Part shown: piece after piece, positions 6,773-15,873 of the stretch
Position numbering within the stretch: the stretch's first letter is position 1
Layout: every line of letters begins with the position of its first letter
Source of the DNA: CAVRQM01 sp964250775
GTDB taxonomy: Bacteria; Pseudomonadota; Alphaproteobacteria; Acetobacterales; Acetobacteraceae
Assembly: GCA_964250775.1 (NCBI GenBank)
Contig: CAXUHK010000042.1
Coordinates: 1 to 27,114, forward strand
Length of the DNA stretch: 27,114 nucleotides
Reading direction: 5' to 3'
Position numbers and translations under genes: made by a program
Notes under the pieces: generated by a model
What the model was told of the DNA's origin: nothing
Seen by the model: only the letters and a program-made list of their open reading frames with translations
Database searches by the model: none

Positions 6773-7554
6773 AGCACCGGCCCCAGCCGCGAGGGTGTGG
6801 CGTAGAGCTTGCCGCCGCCGTAGTAGCCCATGATCTTGTCTTCCTCGAGCAGGGTGATGGTGTCCGGCTCGCGCAGCGCCGGCACGTCGGCGAACTGCGC
6901 CGCGGTGATCGAGCGCACCCGGACCTCCGGCCGCCGGCCGCCCCGTACGGTCGCCAGGAACATCGGGATCATCGCCCGGCGCGGCGCGCCGTCAACCATG
7001 ACCTCGGCCTCCAGGTAGCGCACGAGGACCTCGGAGCGGTCGATCCACACGTCGACGATCTCGCCCGCCACCCGCCTGTCGGCGGCCACCACCGGCATCC
7101 CGCGCGGGTCGGGGTCCTCGGTCGCGAGCCAGAAGTCGCGCGCCGCGCGCAACGGCACGATCTTCGGCCCGCCATCGTCGAAGCACAGCTCGGGATGATC
7201 GACGCGCATCGCGTACGAGGCCGGGCCGATGCCGTCGACCATCGGGTTGCCGGTCGGCTCCAGCGGCGCCCCGGCCCAGCTCCCGGTCGGTACGGCGGCG
7301 ATCGGACGCTCCGGGGCGGGCACTCGTGGCGCGCCATGGATGAGCACCCGCTGCTTGGGCGGCGGCATCGGCGGGAAGCCCTGGATGTTGTCGCGCCCCC
7401 GCCTGCGGTCGCCACGGTCCGGGACCATCGGGAAGCCGCCATCGTGCTTGCTCTCGCGGTGGCAATAGTAGACCACGCCCGCGAAGAATATCCAGAACAC
7501 GTAGAGCGCCACTTGGGCGACGTCGAAATAGCCGGTGATGGCGCCTGCTTGCAT
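6769..7554 (-). CDS. puhA: Photosynthetic reaction centre H subunit
   Basis: PuhA caps the cytoplasmic face of the type-II reaction centre and channels protons to QB. The 261-residue length is normal. The N-terminus (ITGYFDVAQVALYVFWIFF to VVYYCHRESK, about residues 6-35) is the single transmembrane helix followed by the positive stop. GFPMVPDR, IHGAPRVPAPERP, GTxSWAGAPLEPTGNPMVDGIGPASYA (in part), and the C-terminal ITLLEEDKIMGYYGGGKLYA match the family. The ATG at 7554 is preceded by GAGG at about 5 nt and sits 2 nt after the lhaA stop. It is followed directly by puhB (GTGA overlap). The L, M and LH1 genes (puf operon) are not in the window. Confidence 0.97.
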   Translation of the reverse strand: MQAGAITGYFDVAQVALYVFWIFFAGVVYYCHRESKHDGGFPMVPDRGDRRRGRDNIQGFPPMPPPKQRVLIHGAPRVPAPERPIAAVPTGSWAGAPLEPTGNPMVDGIGPASYAMRVDHPELCFDDGGPKIVPLRAARDFWLATEDPDPRGMPVVAADRRVAGEIVDVWIDRSEVLVRYLEAEVMVDGAPRRAMIPMFLATVRGGRRPEVRVRSITAAQFADVPALREPDTITLLEEDKIMGYYGGGKLYATPSRLGPVL

Positions 7555-7556
7555 GA

Positions 7557-8978
7557 CTACCTCGGTTGCAACGCGGTGAACGGGACGCGCCGCACGGATT
7601 CCGTGGCGCGCACCAACGGGCCGATCGCGACCAGGGTCGCGAACAGCAAGGCGATCTCGACGCTGTAGACGACGCCGTAGCCGGTGGCGGGGTCGACCAG
7701 CCCCCGCCCCACCGCGCCGCTGGCGGCCAGGCCGGCGACGCCGTCGCGCACGAGCCCGCCGGCCGCCACGGCAAGCCCGGCGGCGGCGGCCGGAACGGCG
7801 CCCCCGGCGCCGATGGCGAGGCCAGCCTGGCCGCCGCGCGCCATCCGCATCGCGGCGGTCAACGTGCCGTGAGCGAAGAAGCCGCCACCCAGGCCGATCA
7901 GGCCGGTGCCGACGCCGAACAAGACGGGTGAGCCGAGCGGGGCCGCCAACGCCACGGCGCTGAACGCCGCCAGGCCGACCGTCGCCCCCAGCGCCGCCAC
8001 CCGGTGCGGGTCTCCGCCGCGGCCGAGCCAGACCGCCGCCGCCGCCAGCCCGCTCAGCCCGCCCGCCGCCAGCAGCGCCGTCAGCGCCGTCGTGGTGCCG
8101 ACCGCGAGGTGCAGCACCTGGCCGCCGTACGGCTCCAGCAGCACGTCCTGCATACTGAAGCCGACCGTGCCGAGGCCGACCGCGACCAGCCGCCGCTTGG
8201 CCTGCGCGCCGGCGGTGAACTGCCGCCAGGACTGGCCGAAGCTCTGGCCCACGGCGTCCTTCCGGGTGGCCCCGCGCCCCTCCTGCTTCCAGAGTGCCAC
8301 GCCGTTCAGCAGCATGGTGACGACGGCGGACCCCTGGACCACCTGGATCAGCTTGATTTCGGAGAAGTCCGCGAGCAGCAAGCCGAACAGCACGGCACTG
8401 CCGACCATGCCCAGCAGCAGCATCACGCACAGCAACGCCACGACGCGCGGCTGCGACTCCGGCGGCGCCAGGTCGGTCGCCAGCGCCAGGCCCACGGTCT
8501 GCACCGTATGCATCCCGGCCCCCACCAGCAGGAACGCCAAGGCGGCGCCGACCTGGCCCACGGCAACCGGCCCGTGGGTGTCGCCGGACAGCACCAGCAG
8601 CGCGAACGGCATGATCGCCAGCCCGCCGAACTGCAGCAGCGTGCCCATCCACAGGTACGGCACCCGCCGCCAGCCCAGCGCCGAACGGTGGGTGTCGGAA
8701 CGGAAGCCGACCAGGGCGCGGAACGGCGCCGCCACCAGCGGCAGCGACACCATCAGCGCCACCAGCCAGGCCGGCACGCCGAGTTCGACGATCATCACCC
8801 GGTTCAGCGTGCCGATCAGCAGCACCAGCGCCATGCCGACGCTAACCTGGAACAGCGACAGCCGCAGCAGCCGGGCCAACGGCAGCTCCGGCGTCGCGGC
8901 GTCGGCGAACGGCAGGAAATGGGTGCCGACCCGGCCCCATTGCCGCGCCCAGCGCGCGTTGAGGGAGCGGACGCTCAT
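7557..8978 (-). CDS. lhaA: Light-harvesting complex 1 assembly transporter-like protein LhaA
   Basis: LhaA belongs to the BCH/PucC branch of the major facilitator superfamily and is needed for LH1 assembly, probably handling bacteriochlorophyll or antenna peptides in the membrane. The 473-residue product has about twelve hydrophobic segments after a basic N-terminus. The family signature GTLNRVMIVELGVPAWLVA lies near residue 55, followed by FRALVGFRSDTHRSALGWRRVPYLW. A second-half landmark is FSMQDVLLEPYGGQVLHL, and GLGGGFFAHGTLTAAM lies near the C-terminal part. The ATG at 8978 overlaps the bchM stop as ATGA. A paralogue of the same family lies at 21246-22550; this copy is lhaA because it sits between bchM and puhA. 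Confidence 0.93.
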   Translation of the reverse strand: MSVRSLNARWARQWGRVGTHFLPFADAATPELPLARLLRLSLFQVSVGMALVLLIGTLNRVMIVELGVPAWLVALMVSLPLVAAPFRALVGFRSDTHRSALGWRRVPYLWMGTLLQFGGLAIMPFALLVLSGDTHGPVAVGQVGAALAFLLVGAGMHTVQTVGLALATDLAPPESQPRVVALLCVMLLLGMVGSAVLFGLLLADFSEIKLIQVVQGSAVVTMLLNGVALWKQEGRGATRKDAVGQSFGQSWRQFTAGAQAKRRLVAVGLGTVGFSMQDVLLEPYGGQVLHLAVGTTTALTALLAAGGLSGLAAAAVWLGRGGDPHRVAALGATVGLAAFSAVALAAPLGSPVLFGVGTGLIGLGGGFFAHGTLTAAMRMARGGQAGLAIGAGGAVPAAAAGLAVAAGGLVRDGVAGLAASGAVGRGLVDPATGYGVVYSVEIALLFATLVAIGPLVRATESVRRVPFTALQPR

Positions 8979-9676
8979 CGCCGCGCCAGCTCCAACGCCT
9001 GCGACTTGTAGAAGCCGCTCGACACCCGCTCGGTGCGCGCCAAGTGCCAGTCGGCCAGCGCGGCGCAGCGGCCGACCTCGACCAGCATGGCGCGCGGCGC
9101 CACCGGCTCGATCGCCGGCGCGCGGTCGCGGCGGGGGAACAGCCGGCCCACCGCGCGCATCGCCATCAGGGCAGGCGTGCCGGGGGCGAAGGTGAACAGG
9201 ATCTTGTCGTGGCAGCGCTCGGCGAGGCTGGCCACCGCGCGCAGCGTGTCCGGCAGGCGATAGTGGATCAGGGAATCCATGCCGACCACGAAGTCGAAGC
9301 GGCCCAGCGCCGGGTCGAGCATGTCGCCGGCCTGCAGGCTGACCGAGCCGTCGCCCAAGTCGCGCGGCAGCCGCTCGCGCGCCACCTCGATCAACCGAGG
9401 CGACAAGTCGATGCCGGTGACGATGGCCCCGCGCCGCGCTGCCGCGACTGACAGCGCCCCGGTGCCGCAACCGGCGTCGAGCAGCTTGCGCCCGGTCAGG
9501 TCCTCGGGCAGCCAATCGAGCAGCAGCGCGCGCATCCGGTCGCGCCCGGCGCGCACCGTGGCGCGGATGCCGCTGACCGGCGCGTCGGAGGTGAGGCGCG
9601 CCCAGGTTTCGGCGGCGGTGCGGTCGAAATAGGTCTCGATCTCCTCGCGGCGGCGGACGTAGGAGCCGGCTTCCAT
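8975..9676 (-). CDS. bchM: Mg-protoporphyrin IX O-methyltransferase
   Basis: BchM methylates the C13 propionate of Mg-protoporphyrin IX with S-adenosylmethionine, giving the substrate of AcsF. The 233-residue protein has the class I methyltransferase fold. An N-terminal YFDRTAAETWARLTSD region is followed by the SAM glycine motif LLDAGCGTGALS (residues 65-76), the acidic motif ITGIDLSPRL region (about 85-95) and DFVVGMDSLIHY (about 128-140). The conserved FTFAPGTPAL and SSGFYKSQALE ending are typical. It starts with an ATG at 9676 whose A is also the last base of the bchL TGA (TGATG), and it overlaps lhaA at its end. Confidence 0.96.
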   Translation of the reverse strand: MEAGSYVRRREEIETYFDRTAAETWARLTSDAPVSGIRATVRAGRDRMRALLLDWLPEDLTGRKLLDAGCGTGALSVAAARRGAIVTGIDLSPRLIEVARERLPRDLGDGSVSLQAGDMLDPALGRFDFVVGMDSLIHYRLPDTLRAVASLAERCHDKILFTFAPGTPALMAMRAVGRLFPRRDRAPAIEPVAPRAMLVEVGRCAALADWHLARTERVSSGFYKSQALELARR

Positions 9677-10578
9677 CAGTCGAACCCCAGCAGGTCGAAG
9701 ATGTCGCGGTCGCGCATCGGGCTGCCCATGAGCGGCTCGGTGCCGGCCCAGAGCATCTCGGCCAGGTGCATGTACTCGGCGCGCACCGCGTCCAGTTCGG
9801 GCGAGCTGTCCATCTCGAACAGCGTCGCCTTCTTCAGCCGGCTGCGGCGGATCGCGTCGAGGTCGGGGAAGCGGGCCAGCGTGCTGAGGCCGGTGGCGTC
9901 GTTGTAGCGGTCGATCTGGTCGGTGCCGGCGCTGCGGTTGGCGATCACGCCGCCGAGGCGCACGTCGTAGTTGCGCGACTTGGCCTGGATCGCGGCGACG
10001 ATGCGGTTCATGGCGAAGATCGAGTCGAAATCGTTGGCGGTGACGATCAGCGCCCGGTCGGCGTGCTGCAACGGCGCCGCGAAGCCGCCGCACACCACGT
10101 CGCCCAGCACGTCGAAGATCACCACGTCGGTGTCTTCCAGCAGGTGGTGCTCCTTGAGCAGCTTCACCGTCTGCCCCACCACGTAGCCGCCGCAGCCGGT
10201 GCCGGCGGGGGGGCCGCCGGCCTCGACGCACATGACGCCGTTGTAGCCGGGGTAGACGAAGTCGTCCGGGCGCAGCTCCTCGCCGTGGAAGTTCACGCTC
10301 TCCAGGATGTCAATGACGGTGGGCACCAGCCGCTTGGTCAGCGTGAAGGTCGAATCGTGCTTCGGGTCGCAGCCGATCTGCAGCACGCGCTTGCCGAGCT
10401 TGCTGAACGCGACCGAGAGGTTGCTCGACGTGGTACTCTTGCCGATGCCGCCCTTGCCGTAGACCGCGAACACCTTGGCGGTGCCGATCTTGACCGTGCC
10501 TTCGAGCTTGACCTGCACGCTGCCCTCGCCGTCGCCGCGCAGCGAGGGCACCCGGCGGACCATGGTGGCGGTGTTCAT
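9676..10578 (-). CDS. bchL: Light-independent protochlorophyllide reductase iron protein BchL
   Basis: BchL is the NifH-like ATPase of the dark-operative protochlorophyllide reductase and passes electrons to the BchNB catalytic component. The 300-residue protein has P-loop GKGGIGKST at 41-49, LQIGCDPKHDST (66-76), and the two cysteines that bind the intersubunit [4Fe-4S] cluster, C129 (AGTGCGGYV) and C163 (DVVCGGF). The first 20 or so residues are a flexible leader. The ATG at 10578 overlaps the bchH stop as ATGA. The cluster is oxygen sensitive, in contrast with the oxygen-requiring AcsF in the same operon, so pigment synthesis probably works best at low oxygen. Confidence 0.98.
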   Translation of the reverse strand: MNTATMVRRVPSLRGDGEGSVQVKLEGTVKIGTAKVFAVYGKGGIGKSTTSSNLSVAFSKLGKRVLQIGCDPKHDSTFTLTKRLVPTVIDILESVNFHGEELRPDDFVYPGYNGVMCVEAGGPPAGTGCGGYVVGQTVKLLKEHHLLEDTDVVIFDVLGDVVCGGFAAPLQHADRALIVTANDFDSIFAMNRIVAAIQAKSRNYDVRLGGVIANRSAGTDQIDRYNDATGLSTLARFPDLDAIRRSRLKKATLFEMDSSPELDAVRAEYMHLAEMLWAGTEPLMGSPMRDRDIFDLLGFD

Positions 10579-13500
10579 GCGGCGATTCCCATTGCGATGC
10601 CTTCGAGCCGGTCCTCCAGCTCCTCGCCGGCGTGACGCAGCGCGTCCAGCGTATCGGCGTCCGGCGACCAGTAGCTGCGCTCGTGCGCCTCAATCAGCCG
10701 GTTGGCGATCTTGGCCGAGGCGGTCGGGTTCAGTTGCGCCAGGCGCTCGCGCATCTCCTCGTCAAGCACGTAGGTGCTGGCGAGCTGCTGGTAGACCCAG
10801 GGCGAGACCTCGCCGGTGGTGGCCGACCAGCCGAGCGTGTTGGTGACGTGCGCCTCGATCTCGCGCACGCCCTCGAAGCCGTGCTTGAGCAGCGCCTCGT
10901 ACCATTTCGGGTTGAGCGCCCGCGTCCGGGTCTCCAGCGCCACCTGCTCGGACAGCGTGCGCACCGCGCCGTCGCCGCGGGTCTGGTCGCCGATGTAGAC
11001 CGAGGACGCGACGCCGCCGCGCGCCCGGCGCACCGCGCGCGACACCCCGCCCAGCGTGTCGAAATAGTGGTCGACGGTGGTGACGCCGACCTCGATCGAG
11101 TCGAGGTTCTGGTAGGTGATGTCCACGCTGGCCAGCACCTGCGCCAGCACCTTGTCGTGGCGCTGCGGCCGGCCGGTGACGCCGTAGGCGAATCCCTTGC
11201 GCCGGACGAAGGCTTCGGCGAGTTCGTCCTCGTCGCTCCAGGCGCCCTCGCCCACCAGTCCGTTGACGTTGGCGCCGTAGGCGCCGTCGGCGTTGCCGAA
11301 CACCCGGAGCGCCGCCTCGTCCATGGTGCCGCCGTGCTCGGCCTGGAACGTCAAGGCGTGCTTGCGCACGAAGTTCTGCTCGGGCGCCTCGTCGACGGTC
11401 GCGGCCAGCAGCGCCGCCTCGGCGAGCAGCTTGGTCTGCAGCGGCAGCAGGTCGCGGAAGATGCCGGACAGCGTGAACACCACGTCGATGCGTGGCCGCC
11501 CGAGTTCGGCCAGCGGCACCAGTTGCGCGCCCGTGAGCCGACCGTAGCTGTCGCGCCGGGGAGCGGCCCCCATCAGCCACAGCGCCTGGGCGATCGGGCC
11601 GCCCTCGGTCTTGAGGTTGTCGGTGCCCCACAGCACCATGGCGACGGTCTCGGGCACCGGCTTGCCGTCGGCGGCGTGCCGCGCCAGCAGGCGGTCGGCC
11701 TGGCGCGCGCCCTCCTGCACCGCGAACGCGCTGGGCAGGCGGAACGGGTCGAAGCCGTGCAGGTTGCGCCCGGTCGGCAGCACGTCGGTGTTGCGCAGCA
11801 GGTCGCCGCCGGGCGCCGGGCGGATGTAGCCGCCATCGAGCGCGTGCAGCATCCCGGGGATCTCGTGGTCGGCGCCGAGCAGCGCGTCGAGCCGGGCGCG
11901 CTCGGCCGGATCGCTGACGCCGGCGGCGTCGAGCATCTCGGCGCGCTGACCCGGCTCCGGCGGCTCGCCCACCACATGCAGGCCGTGCGGGATCAGCGTG
12001 TATTCGAGTTCCAGCAGCGCCCGGCCGGCCGCATCGATCCGCCGCTCGGCGTCATCCCAGGCGGGTTCGGCTTCCGCCAGATCGACAGCGGCGGCCTGCG
12101 CCTGCACCAGTGCCGCCAGCTCGGCGCGCTGCGCCGGGTCGGCGTCCGGCTCCATGTTGCGCCAGCGGTCGAGCGAGGCCTTCAGGTCGAGCAGGCCGCG
12201 ATACAGCCCGGCCTGCGACACCGGCGGCGTCTGATAGCTGACCAGCGTGGCGCCGGCGCGGCGCTTGGCGATCATGCCCTCGGAAGGATTGTTCGAGGCG
12301 TACAGATAGAAGTTCGGCAGGTCGCCGATCAGCCGGTCGGGCCAGCAGGCGGCTGACATGCCGGTCTGCTTGCCCGGCATGAACTCCAGCGCGCCATGGG
12401 TGCCGAAATGCAGCACCGCGTGCGCGGCGAAGTCTTCGCGCAGCCAGCGGTAGAACGCGCTGAAGGCGTGCGTCGGCGCGAAGCCGTGCTCGAACAGCAG
12501 CCGCATCGGGTCGCCCTCGTAGCCGAAGGCCGGCTGGATGCCGACGAACACGTTGCCGAACCGCTCGCCCAGCACGAAGATCGCGGCGCCGTCGCTCTGC
12601 TGCCGACCGGGCGACGGACCCCAGACGCGCTCGATCTCGCCCAGATGCGGCTCGCGCCGCACATGGTCGTCGGCGGCCACGCGGGCGAACACGTTGGCCT
12701 GGGCGCCGAACCGTTCGGCGTTACCCTGCGTGACCCGTGCCCGCAGCGCGTCTGCATCGGCCGGCAGCTCGACCTTGTAGCCGGCGTCCCGCATGGCGAG
12801 CAGCGTGTTGTGCAGCGATTGGAACACCGACAGGAACGCCGCCGTGCCGGTCGCCCCGGCATTGGGCGGGAAGTTGAACAGCACCATGGCGACGCGCCGC
12901 TCGGCGCGCTCGCTGCGGCGCAGCGCCACCAGGCGGGCGACGCGGCGCGCCAGCATGTCGGCGCGCTCCGGATGCGCCACCATGTCGCGCCCGCAACTCA
13001 CACCGTCGCAGCCGGCGCAGCGCTCGGCGGTGTCGGCACGGCCGCAGCGGCCGCCGAAGGTCATCGGCAGCACGCCTCCGTCCAGCTCCGGCAGTGCCAC
13101 CATCATGGTGGACTCGACCGGCAGCAGCCCGCGCGGGTCGCTCTGCCATTGCGCCATGGTCTGGAATTCGAGCGGGTGGGCGGTGACGTACGGCACGTCA
13201 AGCGCCGCCAGCACGGTCTCGGCCGCGCGGGCGTCGTTGTAGGCGGGGCCGCCGACCAGGGAAAACCCGGTCAGCGACACCACCGCGTCGACCAGGGCCA
13301 CGCCATCGCGCTGAAAGAACCGCTCGATCGCCGGCCGCTGATCTAGGCCGCTGGCGAACGCGGTCACGACGCGCAGGCCGCGCGCCTCCAGCGCCGCGAT
13401 GGCGCCGTCGTAGTGCCCCGAATTGCCGGCAAGCACGTAGGAGCGCAGCACCAGCAGCCCGACCGTGCCGGCGGTACCGTGGCCGGGCAGCTCCTCGACC

Positions 13501-14195
13501 CGCTCCACGATGCGGCCCGGCGCCCGTGGGTGGTACAGCCCCACATCGGGATAGACGACCGGGGCGGCCGCCTTCGCGGTACCGGCCAGCGCCGCCCGCT
13601 TGCCGCGCGCGTAACGGTCGACCAGCAGCCGCACCAGGCTGCCGAGGTTCTCCTCCGACCCGGCCAGCCAGTACTGCAGCGCCAGGAAGTAGGCCCGCAC
13701 GTCCTGCGCAGTGCCGGGGATGAAGCGCATCAGCTTGGGCAGCCGGCGCAGCATCTTCATCTGCTGCTGCCCGGCGGTGACGGCGGCGCCCTCGCCCCGC
13801 TTGGGCTTGAGCCGCTGCAACAGCGCCAGCGCCCCGGTCGCCTCGTGCGCCATGTCGAACCGGCCGAGCCGGGTCAGCTTGGTGATCTGCGGCCCCGACA
13901 TGCAGCACAGCATCGCGTCGCACTCGAGCCGCCGCGCCTCCAGTGCCGGGCGCACCGCCTCGATGTGGTCCTCGAGGAACAGCATGGTGGCCACCACGAT
14001 GTCGCCGCGCGCGATGTCGGCATGGCAGGCGGCCAGCGCCGCCGCATCGCCGCCCCACTCGTCGGCGGCGTGCAGGCACAGCTCCAGACCGGGGATGTCG
14101 CGCCGCAAGGTGGTCTCGGCGCGTCGGGCGGCGGTAGACAGGTGGCTGTCCATGGTGACGACGACGACGCGAATGGGGGTCACGTCAGCGGCCAT
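10575..14195 (-). CDS. bchH: Magnesium chelatase subunit H
   Basis: BchH is the large porphyrin-binding subunit of magnesium chelatase and the site of Mg2+ insertion, at the branch between heme and bacteriochlorophyll. The 1206-residue length is normal for the CobN/BchH family. Visible family segments include VVVVTMDSHLSTAARRAE at the N-terminus, EDHIEAVRPALEARR (about 75-90), TAHPLEFQTMAQW and GLLPVESTMMVALPELDG in the middle, VLHFGTHGALEFMPGKQTG (about 592-611), and a C-terminal ...VFTLSGIFRDLLPLQ region. The ATG at 14195 has AAAGG about 8 nt before it and overlaps the end of bchB by 11 nt. A GTG at 14183 is a weaker alternative. The stop overlaps bchL. A single intact reading frame runs throughout. 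Confidence 0.98.
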   Translation of the reverse strand: MAADVTPIRVVVVTMDSHLSTAARRAETTLRRDIPGLELCLHAADEWGGDAAALAACHADIARGDIVVATMLFLEDHIEAVRPALEARRLECDAMLCCMSGPQITKLTRLGRFDMAHEATGALALLQRLKPKRGEGAAVTAGQQQMKMLRRLPKLMRFIPGTAQDVRAYFLALQYWLAGSEENLGSLVRLLVDRYARGKRAALAGTAKAAAPVVYPDVGLYHPRAPGRIVERVEELPGHGTAGTVGLLVLRSYVLAGNSGHYDGAIAALEARGLRVVTAFASGLDQRPAIERFFQRDGVALVDAVVSLTGFSLVGGPAYNDARAAETVLAALDVPYVTAHPLEFQTMAQWQSDPRGLLPVESTMMVALPELDGGVLPMTFGGRCGRADTAERCAGCDGVSCGRDMVAHPERADMLARRVARLVALRRSERAERRVAMVLFNFPPNAGATGTAAFLSVFQSLHNTLLAMRDAGYKVELPADADALRARVTQGNAERFGAQANVFARVAADDHVRREPHLGEIERVWGPSPGRQQSDGAAIFVLGERFGNVFVGIQPAFGYEGDPMRLLFEHGFAPTHAFSAFYRWLREDFAAHAVLHFGTHGALEFMPGKQTGMSAACWPDRLIGDLPNFYLYASNNPSEGMIAKRRAGATLVSYQTPPVSQAGLYRGLLDLKASLDRWRNMEPDADPAQRAELAALVQAQAAAVDLAEAEPAWDDAERRIDAAGRALLELEYTLIPHGLHVVGEPPEPGQRAEMLDAAGVSDPAERARLDALLGADHEIPGMLHALDGGYIRPAPGGDLLRNTDVLPTGRNLHGFDPFRLPSAFAVQEGARQADRLLARHAADGKPVPETVAMVLWGTDNLKTEGGPIAQALWLMGAAPRRDSYGRLTGAQLVPLAELGRPRIDVVFTLSGIFRDLLPLQTKLLAEAALLAATVDEAPEQNFVRKHALTFQAEHGGTMDEAALRVFGNADGAYGANVNGLVGEGAWSDEDELAEAFVRRKGFAYGVTGRPQRHDKVLAQVLASVDITYQNLDSIEVGVTTVDHYFDTLGGVSRAVRRARGGVASSVYIGDQTRGDGAVRTLSEQVALETRTRALNPKWYEALLKHGFEGVREIEAHVTNTLGWSATTGEVSPWVYQQLASTYVLDEEMRERLAQLNPTASAKIANRLIEAHERSYWSPDADTLDALRHAGEELEDRLEGIAMGIAA

Positions 14196-15870
14196 AATGC
14201 GCCTTTGCGTCGTAGAGGGTCTCGACCGTGATGGTGGCCGTGGCGTGGTCGCGGGCGAACTGCTCGATGTTGCGCCGCGCCTTGCCGCGCACGAAGAACG
14301 GGATCTTGCCCAGCTCCTTCTCCGCCGCCGGCTCCCAGCGCGGCGTCAGCGGCTCCAGAGCACGGTTGCCCGGTTGCCCAGACTTGGCCTCCACTCCGTC
14401 ATCACCGGGCTTGACCCGGTGATCCACGCGCGGCCGCCACTCGGAAGTCGGGACATCGGACACTGGCCCGGCGACATCCGGTGCCGTGTCAACCGCGTGG
14501 ATAGCCGGGTCAAGCCCGGCCATGACGCCGACTCTTGAGGGCGCGACCGGCAAATGCGAGGGCGCCGCGTCGTCGTGGAACTCTGTGTCGTCGCGGAACA
14601 TCGTCAGCAGGTGCTCCTCGAGACCCATCATCAGCGGATGCACCCAGCTGTCGAACAGCACGTTGGCGCCCTCGAACCCCATCTGCGGCGAGTGCCGCGC
14701 GGGGAAGTCCTGCACGTGCACCGGGGCCGAGATCACCGCGCACGGGACGCCGAGGCGCTTGGCCACATGGCGCTCCATCTGCGTGCCCAGCACCAGTTCC
14801 GGCGCCAGTTCGGCGATGCGGGCCTCCACCTCCAGATAGTCGTCGGTGATAAGGGCCTCGACCTCGTATAGCGCCGCCGCGGCGCGCACCTCGCGGGCGA
14901 ACTCGCGGCTGTAGCTGCCAAGCCCGACCACGGTGAAGCCCAGCTCGCGGGCTGCCACGCGGGCGGCGGCGATGGCGTGCGTGGCGTCACCGAACACGAA
15001 CACCCGCTTGCCGGTCAGGTAGTTCGAGTCGACTGAGCGCGAGTACCAGGGCAGCCGGGTTACGGCGTCGAGCGCCGGTGGCACCGACACGCCGGCCAGT
15101 GCCGCAACCTCGGCGATGAATTCGCGCGTCGCCGCGACACCGATCGGCACGGTCTTGGTCATCTTCTGGCCGAAGCTGCGTTGCAGCCAGGTCGCCGCCT
15201 GGCCGGCCACCTCGGGATACAGCACCACGTTGAACGAAGCCTCACCCAGCCGCGCCAGGTCGGCGGGCGTGGCGTCGAGCGGCGCCACCACGTTAACCGC
15301 GACGCCGAGCTGACCCAGCAGGCCGGTGATCTCGCGCACGTCGTCGCGGTGGCGGAAACCCAGCGCCGTGGCGCCCAGCACGTTGCAGCGCGGGGCCGCC
15401 ACCGCCTGCGCCCCCGGTGGCGGCATGTGCGGGCCAGCGCAGGCGCGCACCAACTGGTAAAAGGTCTCCGACGCGCCCCAGTTCTCCTTGCGCTGGTAGG
15501 CCGGCAGCTCCAGCGCCACCACCGGGACCGGCAGCCGCAACGCCCGCGCCAGGCCGCCCGGGTCGTCCTGGATCAGCTCGGCGGTGCAGGAGGCGCCCAC
15601 CATCAGCAGCTCGGGCTTGAACCGCTCGTAGGCGTCGCGCGCCGCGGTCTTGAACAGCTCGGCGGTGTCGCCGCCCAGGTCGCGCGCCTGGAACGTGGTG
15701 TAGGTGACGGGCGGGCGGCGGTCGCGGCGCTCGATCATGGTGAACAGCAGGTCGGCGTAGGTGTCGCCCTGCGGCGCGTGCAGCACGTAATGCACGTCCC
15801 GCATCGCGGTCGCGACCCGCATCGCGCCCACATGCGGCGGCCCCTCGTAGGTCCACAGCGTCAACTGCAT
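14185..15870 (-). CDS. bchB: Light-independent protochlorophyllide reductase subunit B, with an in-frame repeat insertion
   Basis: BchB forms the heterotetrameric catalytic NB-protein with BchN, which reduces ring D of protochlorophyllide. Asp36 (APQGDTYADL), the unusual oxygen ligand of the NB [4Fe-4S] cluster, is present. Asp281 in SVDSNYLTGKR corresponds to the proton-donating Asp of the family. RHSPQMGFEGANVLFDSW and the C-terminal PCP_red domain (WEPAAEKELGKIPFFVRGKARR to YDAKAHYGR, about 512-561) are intact. At 561 residues it is longer than the roughly 510-540 I expect. The excess lies at about residues 445-500 and includes a translated palindromic repeat (MAGLDPAIHA ... RVKPGDDG) in the linker before the C-terminal domain. 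The ATG at 15870 has GGAGG at 8 nt, inside the end of bchN, and follows the bchN stop by 3 nt. Confidence 0.97.
   Translation of the reverse strand: MQLTLWTYEGPPHVGAMRVATAMRDVHYVLHAPQGDTYADLLFTMIERRDRRPPVTYTTFQARDLGGDTAELFKTAARDAYERFKPELLMVGASCTAELIQDDPGGLARALRLPVPVVALELPAYQRKENWGASETFYQLVRACAGPHMPPPGAQAVAAPRCNVLGATALGFRHRDDVREITGLLGQLGVAVNVVAPLDATPADLARLGEASFNVVLYPEVAGQAATWLQRSFGQKMTKTVPIGVAATREFIAEVAALAGVSVPPALDAVTRLPWYSRSVDSNYLTGKRVFVFGDATHAIAAARVAARELGFTVVGLGSYSREFAREVRAAAALYEVEALITDDYLEVEARIAELAPELVLGTQMERHVAKRLGVPCAVISAPVHVQDFPARHSPQMGFEGANVLFDSWVHPLMMGLEEHLLTMFRDDTEFHDDAAPSHLPVAPSRVGVMAGLDPAIHAVDTAPDVAGPVSDVPTSEWRPRVDHRVKPGDDGVEAKSGQPGNRALEPLTPRWEPAAEKELGKIPFFVRGKARRNIEQFARDHATATITVETLYDAKAHYGR
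14397..14527. repeat. Two-arm palindromic repeat element inserted in bchB
   Basis: Two 34-nt arms, 14397-14430 and 14494-14527, are inverted copies matching at 30 of 34 positions, with about 63 nt between them. Each arm is itself a hairpin around CCGGG-N5-CCCGG (left arm ATCACCGGG/CCCGGTGAT with loop CTTGA). Some differences between arms affect both sides of the inner hairpin, including one compensatory base pair. Read in the bchB frame the arms give MAGLDPAIH and DHRVKPGDDG, peptides I recall from many spurious small ORFs in alphaproteobacterial genomes, where this repeat is normally intergenic. No second copy is seen in this window. Confidence 0.85.
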
Positions 15871-15873
15871 CCG

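Noticed and set aside
10632..12356. Long plus-strand open frame opposite bchH
   Set aside because: Low-complexity Gln/His/Arg/Val composition and no recognisable motif; it is the mirror of the bchH reading frame.
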